A DNA stretch of 64,000 nucleotides, taken from contig VXBA01001643.1 in NCBI GenBank assembly GCA_013399895.1, positions 1,019,710 through 1,083,709 of the forward strand, given 5' to 3'. The notes under the pieces are model-generated. The model had not been told where the DNA came from, searched no databases, and worked only from the letters and a program-made list of their open reading frames with translations. Position 1 is the first letter of the stretch. Each line of letters opens with the position of its first letter. Below, piece after piece: positions 56,840-64,000 of this stretch. The position numbers and the translations under genes are program-made. This stretch comes from Serilophus lunatus (taxonomy: Eukaryota; Chordata; Aves; Passeriformes; Eurylaimidae).

Positions 56840-57080
56840 AAAAAGCACCCGAGTGAAAAGCTCCTTGTTCGTCGGCGCGACGCCTCGTCCCAGCGGCCCC
56901 GCGGTGCCATCCCCGGGTGAGAGGCTTGGGAAGGGCTCCCAGGGATGTGCAGCTGGAAAACGGCTCAAGCCCCCGGGGTTTTAGGGGGTAAAGCAGCCGT
57001 TCCTGCGGTGCCCGTGGCAGGAGGGCAGCGGGGCTGCTGTGCCAGGGCACCCCCAGCCTGTCCTCAGCCACAGGGCACAC
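56840..57080. promoter_or_regulatory. Small CpG cluster
   Basis: 'cttgttcgtcggcgcgacgc' and 'ctcgtcccagcggccccgcg' give a short, very CpG-dense core (about 56,866-56,925), followed by GC-rich sequence with fewer CpGs. It is too short for a typical island. It could be the edge of a promoter or an unmethylated regulatory site. No exon or core promoter motif recognised. Confidence 0.35.
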
Positions 57081-57271
57081 GCTGGGCTTGGACCATCCCG
57101 ACGTTTTTCCCAGTCATTCCAGGTATCCTCCTGTTTAGTTGAAAGCACAGACTGCACTAAGGCCATAAATGCCTGTTCCCATCATCGGGGCAAAATCATC
57201 CTGGCTTTTTTCAACATTCCCCAGGGCTCAGCAAGGAGGGGAAAGGCGAAAGGCAGCGACTTCCCGGCACC

Positions 57272-57365
57272 ATCACAGAACCATTTAGGTTGGAAAAGAC
57301 CTTTCAGTTCATCGAGTCCATGAACCCAGCGCTGCCAAGGCCACCACTCAACCATGTCCCCAACA
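57272..57365 (-). mobile_element. CR1 3' fragment
   Basis: Complement of CR1: 'atcacagaaccatttaggtt', 'ggaaaagacctttcagttca', 'tcgagtccatgaacccagcg' and 'ctgccaaggccaccactcaa' followed by 'ccatgtcccc'. This is the CR1 subtype with the 'ctgccaagtccaccactaaaccatgtcccta' phrase, a different subfamily from most other copies here. Confidence 0.9.
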
Positions 57366-57903
57366 ACAATAAATACAACCAGGGCTGTGCTACACCCCAG
57401 AACAGCATCCTGGTGTTTGATCCCAAAAACCCACCCGCTGGGATATAAAGTTTCATGGGTCCCATTAAAAAGCCCCCAAACACTCCAGAGCCAAACAGGT
57501 TTGCTTAGGACAGGGATGCAGCCAAGTGTCTGTCACACAAAAACTGACAGCAAACCTCTCAACCCCTTTTGCTCAACCACCCTCACGAGCACCTTCCTCC
57601 CCTCACTGATGCCAACCCAAGATCCACACAGAGATGGGATTTTTGGAGAAAATCCACCTTCCAGAAGAAATGGGCCCTCCCAGCCCTCTCCCCTCCCGAG
57701 CTGGGGAATAGCTGATCCCTTTTCAACACTTGCAGGTATCAGGGCTGTAATTTAGAGAGTTAATTTATCCAGCACCCTGAGCTCCCTGCAGGGGGGTTTT
57801 TGTTTGCTTTAATTGAGGGGGAAAAAAGTAGAAAGAAAAAAAAAAAAAAGCTCTTTTCCCAACCCCTTGGTTTCGTTTTTCAGGTGCCTTGATTTATTGA
57901 TTG

Positions 57904-57924
57904 GCCTATTCCCTTTTAATAGGC
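57904..57924. repeat. Perfect 7-bp inverted repeat, 7-base loop
   Basis: GCCTATT (57,904-57,910) and AATAGGC (57,918-57,924) are exact reverse complements around CCCTTTT. It lies 25-45 bases after an acceptor-like pyrimidine tract. It is small enough to be chance. Confidence 0.6.
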
Positions 57925-58212
57925 TCTCCTTGCCAGAGCCAGGGGGTTTCCTGAGGGGAGGCTGCAGCTCAAGGAGGTGCTGCCATGTCCAGCCCAGGTT
58001 TGGGCTTCCCCTGTTCCCAAAAATCAGTCTTAGTCCCCAACATCATCACGTTGATCTGAGGAGGAAGAAAGTTGGATGGAGCTGCATCAATTCCTGCTGG
58101 ATGCTCCTGCACTCTCCAGCCCTCCAACCCCAGCAGGTCCCAGTTCTCCTTCCCCACACCTTCCAGCTCTCTGCTCCCAATTCCCAGCACTCAGACAAAA
58201 AAAAAAAAAAAA

Positions 58213-58218
58213 NNNNNN
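58213..58218. other. Assembly gap or uncertain bases (6 N)
   Basis: Six undetermined bases inside a poly-A region (A run before and A18-type run after, interrupted by a T and G). Most likely polymerase slippage made the homopolymer length unresolvable. Confidence 1.
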
Positions 58219-59968
58219 AATAGAAAAAAAAAAAAAAAAAAAGTAAGTCTACAGCAAAGCAAGCTTCCAAGAAAGATATTTTTGTGGGATAATAAAAGGA
58301 TTACAGGCACAAAATCTGATTTTTTTCCAAGCTACACCCACTTCTGGTCTCCCTCCGTTCTCCTGGCTGCAGTTTTAGGGTTGAAGCCACCAAGGTGGGG
58401 TTTGGGAGGGGATCCCCAAGGGCTCAACAGCTTCACCCCATCCTTAGGGCAGGTGAGGAGCAAACCTGGCCAGTGCTGGAGCAGGAAAGTGAAAGGAGCC
58501 CAGCACTGCCCAGCCTTCCTCCCTGCACCCTCCTCCTCCCTCAGCTCCCTTTGTTGCCTTGGGCATGATCCAGGGCACGGTGCCCACAAGGAGAACTCCC
58601 AGCGGATGAGATCTACATCTCATTTAATTAAATTTTTCCTTTTAGATTAAATAAGAGGACTCTGCCCAGCCAAGGGCTGGAGGAGTAGAGCCCATCAGCC
58701 ACAGAGCCTGAGGCCACTGGGTTTTCCCTCCCAGGCTGGAGGAGAAGAAGTTGACCAAACATCTAAGAGGGTGCTCAGAGGAGATGGAGACCCTTGGACC
58801 CATGGCCAGGGAGGAGAGATGAAAACACATCCCTTACTGATGGAGATCCATGTGCAACCCAGGGCATCCTGGCTTATCCATCCCATGTGTTGGGCTGCTG
58901 AGGGCAGGGCAGGACTCAGTGAAAGGAGCCATGTGGGGAACAGCCCCCGTGGTTTCCCAGCTTTATGGTCTCCTGCAGATTGTCCCCAGTCTCAAACTGG
59001 GACCAGACAGCCGTCTGGGAGACAGATCCCCACCTCACTTCATGTCAAAAGCAGCCAAAAACTTCAAGCACCAAAAATAAGGGGGGAAAATTGGACATCT
59101 ATCCCCACCTCCACCCCTTCAGCCACCCTGTGACCAGGGAGGGACCCACCAGCTCCAGCCTTCAGCCACTCAAGGCTCCTTAAAGCCTCTCCCTGAAGAT
59201 GGTGATGCCGAACCCACCCCAGAGCCCTCAGAGGAGGGCGTGGGTCCCCCCCCCAGCTCCCGCCTGCCCGCTGGCACAGCTCCACCAGTTCAGACTGGGC
59301 AGAACTGCTGGAAGCCACGTTTTCCATCAGCACAGGGAGCAGGCTTGGCCTCTCGACAATCTTTAAATAATCTCTATCTCAGTGTAGCCACGGTGCTGGC
59401 TGAGCCCCAAGCTGACAGCAACCGGGGCCAAGCCCCAGGATAAACACAGCCTACCTGGCTTAGAAGTGCCAGAAGCATGTAGGCACCGGGCAGGATCCCT
59501 TGGATAAACAGCCCTGCAGCCCCAGCCCTGAGCACTGCAGGAACACTTGGAGAACACACCGTACACGGGCTCAAGTGTTTGGGAACATCCCTGCGACGGG
59601 ACACGGGAGGTGCCTTCCCTCCCTCCTGCCTGCCCCGGGCACTTGGATTTAAATGCAACCCCGAGCACAGAGCTGGGCACAGGAGGAGGAGGTTGTGCTG
59701 TAGCTGAGCTGCCCTGAGCCACCCAGGGAGCCAAGGACATGCAGGTGGGGAAGTCCCCGTGCTGCTGGGGAAGGGACAAGTGATGCTGGGTGGCCAGGAC
59801 AGCAAGGGCTGGGATGCAGCAGAGCAGGGAGAGCAGGAGCCAGCCCTCTGAGGGGCACAGAAAGAGCTGCAGGAAAAGGCACAATCCATGGGAAGCCCAG
59901 GTTTAGGGTGTAGGACACACTGACCCTGCACAAGGGGCAGGGAATGGCTTCAAAGCGACAGAGCATAG

Positions 59969-60168
59969 GGTTAGATTAGGTATCAGGAAAAAAATCCTTC
60001 CCTGTGAGGGTGGGGAGGTTGGTTGCCCAGAGAAGCTGTGGCTGCCCCATCCCTGGAAGTGCCCAAGGCCAGGTTGGAGCCACCTGGGATAGTGGGAGGT
60101 GATAGTGGGTGGAATGACATGGGCTTTAAGGTCCCTTCCAACCCAAACCATCCTCTGATTCCATGATA
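59969..60168 (+). mobile_element. CR1 3' fragment with shortened tail block
   Basis: Sense CR1: 'gggttagattaggtatcagg', 'aaaaaaatccttccctgtga', 'gctgtggctgccccatccct', 'gcccaaggccaggttggagc' and 'aggtcccttccaacccaaac' followed by 'ctgattccatgata'. It shares the diagnostic 'gtgatagtgggtggaatga' block (60,099-60,117) with the copy at 44,992 and has a short deletion after 'ggggaggt'. Confidence 0.93.
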
Positions 60169-63100
60169 TCCTGCCTGTAGCATCACTGCTCCCACAGGAA
60201 CGCTCCATCACGCAGAAGGCACATGGAAAGACTCCTGCCCACAAAAGCTTCACGAGCAGGTGCAGCAATTCAGGCCATGCCAACCCTTCCCAAGGGATTC
60301 CAGAGCCCCATGTTTCCCCACCCTTTCTCCCTCTACCCACACTCACCCTCCAACCCTTCATTTCCAAGCTGGCAGCTTCCAAGGGTTAACAAGGTGTGTG
60401 CACCCGCAGGGCTGGGCTCCCTCCCTCCCTCCTCACCCCTCTCTTCCCGGCATGGACTTGGAGACCGGAGGCTCTCCAGATTTAATCTCCAAGACAAACA
60501 CACTGTAGCTGGAGCCTGTTCCATTTGCACTTAAGACCACAGATATTAAAGAGCACAGCCAGGCTCGGGGCTCTGCCCACCCCTCCTGGGGTCCCCCCCA
60601 CTCTGCCCGGTGCCAGGGGGGTGTCACCAGCTCTGCAGGGAACCACGAGGGATGGTTTGCAGCTGGGAGTGAAGAAACACCCACCACAAGAGCCACCGTG
60701 TCTCTGGGTGGGTCTCTATGGAAGGGGAGCAGCTGGACCTTGCACAGGGTTCCCTCTGTGCCGCAGGCACAGCCCAAGGGATGTGGGGAGGAGCAGAGGA
60801 GCAGCATCAAACACCAAAGGTGACCATGAGTGTGGCTCAAGGTGCCGATCCAGCAAGGGTTCAGTGATCTGCAGAATCAAGGTAGCTCATCTCTGAGAAG
60901 TCACATTTTTATTGCCTTTTCTCCTGAGATCCTGTTGTGGTGCCCAGAGACATCCGGAGGAGGAGGTTTGGGAGCTGCCAGAAGACACCTGACACAAACC
61001 AGTGGGTTGTTCATCCTTCAAGGTCGTTATTGTTGTGATGAATGTGTAAATCTCACTTCAGACCAGAACATGTCGAGCCCAGCACTGCAGAGAGGTGCAG
61101 TTAACACCTGATTCTCTTGTTCAGAGGAGGAAGGAAAGGGTCTCCAGGCTATTTGGCAAAGGGAGCCTTCCAGTAAACACTTATCTCTCATCTTACATTT
61201 CAGTCGGAAGTGGAGAGATTTGGTTCATTTTCCATGGGGATGAGAGAGGAGAGTGTGCCAGCAGAGCTGGGCTCCAGCAAGGGCTGGGCTGGGAAACACC
61301 AAAATCCACCTTCTTAAAACCTACAGGCAAAAACCTGGTGGGCAGGAGGTTGAACTGGAGGTTCACTCCATGAACCAGTTTTCTGCCCACTTATTTCACC
61401 ACTGAGAAATGTCTTTTCCTGGGACGTTGTGGCACTTGCAGGAGAGAATAACCACAGGCTGGAAAACTGAATTAGGGTGAAAAGCTCAAGATCAGCCTGG
61501 AGCTGGCCTGGGAGAGCCCTGGAAAGGGCTGATGGCCTCGGGATCCCAGCACCATGTGTCCCTGCCCGACACCCAGCTGTAAAGCTGCTTTCTGAAGATG
61601 GTGGCTGAGTTAATTACACACACACACACTGATGTTTTCATGAGAAAGGCTCTTCTATGAAGTCGTGGGAGCAATAAAAATATAAATAGTCCTCAAGGCA
61701 CCACAAAATGATGCCATTTTAAGTGCATTTCTTTTTTTCCCTGAAATCCATGGGGTGGTATTTAAAGATGAAGGGAGGAGGAGGACGAATACGTGCTGCT
61801 CTGTCAAACACCAAACACCCCACGGAGCTCTGGTGGTCTCCCAGAGCCTGCCAGGGGCTCCAGGCCCACAATTAATGACCTCTCCACACCTTTCATGTGC
61901 CACCCCCTGGAATACATCAAGCATTTCATCCCGGCTGCAGCCGGCACGGTGGCTCCCAGCACCCCAGAAATGCCCATTCTGGCTTCCCCTCCCTCAAAAC
62001 TCCTCAATATTTGCCTTTGAGATATCTTTTGATATCAAAAGGTGGCCACAGCCCAGGTCCTGAGGTGCTCAGCGACTCGCTGGTGGTCCCTAAATAAGCA
62101 GCCAGATGGTCTCACACCAAACATCCCCAGGTCCTTGTGGGCAGCCTTGGTTCTCACCACAAGACCTTCAAACAAGCCCAGAGAACAGGGAGCCTCAGTT
62201 CCCTCCAGCCACCAAACTCCTCCAGCCCGGTCCACCCAGGGGGACATTTCTCAAAGTAAACTCAGTGTTCCTGGGGTTTACCCGAAATACAAGCCCTGCA
62301 GGACAGGCAGACGCTGGGAAGGCAGCAAGAGGGAAAGAAGGAAAAGCCACAGGCCCTGTTGCTCCATCCAAGTCACGAGTTCAGTGAGTTCCCTGCGGTC
62401 TGGTCGAGGGGAAGAGGATTTTTCCTGGATGGTACAATTCCCTGCTCACATCTCCTCTAGAGTCCAAGGAGGTGAACAAAGGGGACACTGTCCCTTCACT
62501 CCCACCTCTCCAGGAACGGGGGGGGGCAGACCCAACACCTCTGACATCCCACCAGGGGTGCCCTGGGGATGGGCAAAAAGCTCCTGTGCATTTTCTCATC
62601 CTCTTTGGGACTGAGGAACCCATATCCACAAGCTCCAGGAGGGATGGACATGGGGAAATGAAAGCAATTGTGTCTCCTGCAGCCACAGTGATAACAAGCA
62701 ACTGCCACTCATGTGCTGAGATATCCTTGGATCAGGGTGAGGAGGGGATACCACCAGCCAGGATGAGGGAGGGCACCTGGAAACTGCTGTGCAGCCCCAA
62801 CATGGCAAAAGCTCTCAGCTTTTACTGTGTCCCAGTTAATTACTGCTGGAAAAGTCATCAACAAGACCTTTAAAGTCGTTTGCCTCTGTTTACCCTGGCA
62901 CGTGGGTCACCCCAGGCTGCAGAGGCCAGACTGCTCACATGGGTGGCACGAGGAGAATGGAAAACCATGAGCCACATCCACCTCTGTGTCAGGAAGAAAA
63001 GCCTGCTCCTGCCTCCACCCCACGAGAGGAGAACACATCTCAGGCTGGAGTTTTGCTCTCCACACCTTTGGCTCGAGCTGAGGCTCCCAGAGCTGCCGCT

Positions 63101-63339
63101 TGTGGTGCTGTGTCAGGAAGAGCTGAACCCCAGCCCAGCAGCTCTCGTGCTTGAGAAGGTGCTACAGCAAAAACTCTCCTCTCTCACCCATGGGGTTGTT
63201 TCTTTCCAAAACATTCAGCCCAGCTTTTTGGTTTTCCTCTTTGTGTCCTCCTTCACCGTTGCTGAATTTCCAGGTTCCCGCTTGTGCAAGGGATAAAACT
63301 CCAGCTCCTCCCACTGCTTTAGGAAGCAGCAGCAGCACT
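60169..63339. other. Unique sequence, no gene recognised
   Basis: A (CA)7 run at 61,616-61,629. Retained-CpG and AT-rich patches around 61,890-62,050, where 'gagatatcttttgatatcaa' is a near-palindromic AT stretch. A 190-codon plus frame (62,042-62,614) has no domain. No interspersed repeat recognised. Confidence 0.5.
61616..61629 (+). repeat. (CA)7 microsatellite
   Basis: Perfect dinucleotide repeat of seven units following TTAATT. It is short but long enough to be polymorphic. Confidence 0.9.
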
Positions 63340-63405
63340 GTCCACGGGGAAACTGAGGCAGGGGGAGGTGGTTGACTCCAGAGCCCGTGTCCTAAAGCCA
63401 GAAGT
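63340..63405 (+). mobile_element. Possible MIR-like fragment with internal deletion
   Basis: 'cacggggaaactgaggcagg' (MIR: gatgaggaaactgaggcaca) is followed closely by 'gttgactccagagcccgtgt' and 'cctaaagcc' (MIR: ctgactccagagcccgtgctcttaacc). The middle of the element is missing. Two well-matched blocks in the right order make the call reasonable. Confidence 0.5.
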
Positions 63406-63869
63406 GCTGCCCAGGGCTGCAGGGCCATGGTTGCCCCTCCACAGCCCAGCCACGCTCCTCCCACGGGAAGGGATGCCAGAATGTTGGACCTGTTCTACCC
63501 AAACTCCCAGGGACAGAGCAGGAGAGCTCTCCTGAAGCAAACAGCTTCCCCCCATCCCGTGCAGGGCAGCAATGACACTCTTAACCCGTTCATGAGATGC
63601 TGCAGCCTTTCCCTGCTGCCCCGCTGGATCCAGCTGAGCGCGGCGCTGCCCCAGTGCCCGGCGCTCCCCCTCTGCCTCTGCACTCTCTGTCCAACCGGTT
63701 CTGCTCTTTATTTTTGTTTCAGGAGGATTATCTCCCCATCCATCTCCAGCTGACCCACCTGCCACCACAGGCAGGCACAGGGCCAGGAGCAGGAGCAGGG
63801 TGGTTGCCCCGCGTCCCGCGTGGGATCAGCCAAGGAACAACATCCCCTCTTGCAAACAGGAGGCACTTA

Positions 63870-63960
63870 CCAGCTGTGCTGGGGATGGAGGATTTTTTAA
63901 GGCCAAGACAACAACAGACCAAGCTGCTTTTTTCATGTGAAGCCTCGGGAACTGACACTC
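63870..63960 (-). other. Candidate minus-strand exon with consensus splice donor (partial, unproven)
   Basis: On the minus strand, 'ccccagcacagctg' is followed by GTAAGTGCC, a near-perfect donor with GT at 63,870-63,869. Upstream on that strand an ATG (63,935-63,933) opens a frame of 22 codons to the splice site, with Lys-Lys then a hydrophobic run (AWSVVVLAL). This superficially resembles the start of a signal peptide. The ATG context is weak and the rest of any gene lies to the left of 63,868, where I see no partner exon, or beyond the right edge. It may be chance or a lncRNA exon. Confidence 0.22.
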
Positions 63961-64000
63961 TGGGAAGGAAGTTTCACGCTGCACAGAGGGGACAGCTCTG

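Larger units (their letters stand above)
57366..59968. other. Unique sequence with gap and A-tracts
   Basis: Contains a 7-bp stem hairpin (57,904-57,924), A-runs around 57,836-57,849 and 58,197-58,242, and the 6-base gap. An acceptor-like TTTCGTTTTTCAG ends near 57,883 without a partner. Frames of 170-190 codons (58,072-58,650 plus, through the gap; 59,363-59,931 minus) have no domain. Confidence 0.5.

Noticed and set aside
1..64000. LTR retrotransposon or endogenous retrovirus
   Set aside because: No gag/pol/env-like frame, no paired long terminal repeats and no primer-binding site recognised on either strand.
1..64000. CRISPR array, operon or bacterial gene cluster
   Set aside because: The sequence is vertebrate nuclear DNA. 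The only regular repeats are minisatellites without spacers.

Overview
The window is 64 kb of vertebrate nuclear DNA, and a bird (probably a songbird or other Neoavian) is by far the best fit. The main reason is at least 16 short, 5'-truncated copies of the CR1 retroposon on both strands. Many carry the avian 3' tail (ATTCTATG/ATTCTGTG type) and the phrases found in bird CR1 3' ends: 'tggtttgggttggaagggacctta' read as the complement, and 'ggttggactcgatgatctt' read in the sense direction. There are no Alu, B1/B2 or L1 elements. A few eroded MIR/CORE-SINE-like fragments, moderate to high GC, and small CpG-dense patches in a CpG-poor background also fit an avian macro- or microchromosome.

I found no protein-coding gene, rRNA, tRNA or CRISPR array that I can defend. 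The open frames up to 346 codons are low-complexity, lack domains, overlap other open frames, and are what stop-poor GC-rich DNA gives by chance. The window therefore looks like intergenic or long-intron sequence, possibly around a developmental gene, whose identity I cannot read from these bases.

Layout. 0-9 kb: unique sequence with a CpG-retaining, regulatory-looking block at about 1.4-2.3 kb, a MIR remnant near 8.1 kb and an AT-rich regulatory-looking block at about 8.4-8.6 kb. 9-20 kb: six dispersed CR1 tails on both strands, a MIR-like fragment (17.7 kb) and a 15-bp minisatellite (14.7 kb). 20-31 kb: repeat-poor, with a series of candidate conserved elements at 23.6, 25.1-25.3, 26.2, 26.5-26.7 (with a palindromic double E-box) and 27.5-27.8 kb, and a possible 22-nt microexon at 30.73 kb. 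31.0-31.2 kb: the strongest regulatory feature, a compact CpG island with an RFX X-box, a perfect CRE, a CCAAT box and GC boxes, i.e. a candidate promoter with no visible gene. 33.8-41.4 kb: more candidate elements, one interrupted by a 48-base assembly gap at 39,710. 40.8-47.1 kb: a cluster of six CR1 tails all on the plus strand, plus a 440-bp composite 12/11-bp minisatellite. 50.3-50.8 kb: a second CpG-rich patch with a perfect TCF/LEF site, running into an 18-bp G-quadruplex-capable minisatellite. 52-64 kb: three more CR1 tails, a CpG cluster at 56.9 kb, a 6-base gap at 58,213, a MIR-like fragment at 63.3 kb and a candidate minus-strand exon with a consensus splice donor at the right edge.

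The regulatory calls rest on motif content, CpG retention and absence of repeats only. Alignment to other bird genomes and RNA or chromatin data were not available.
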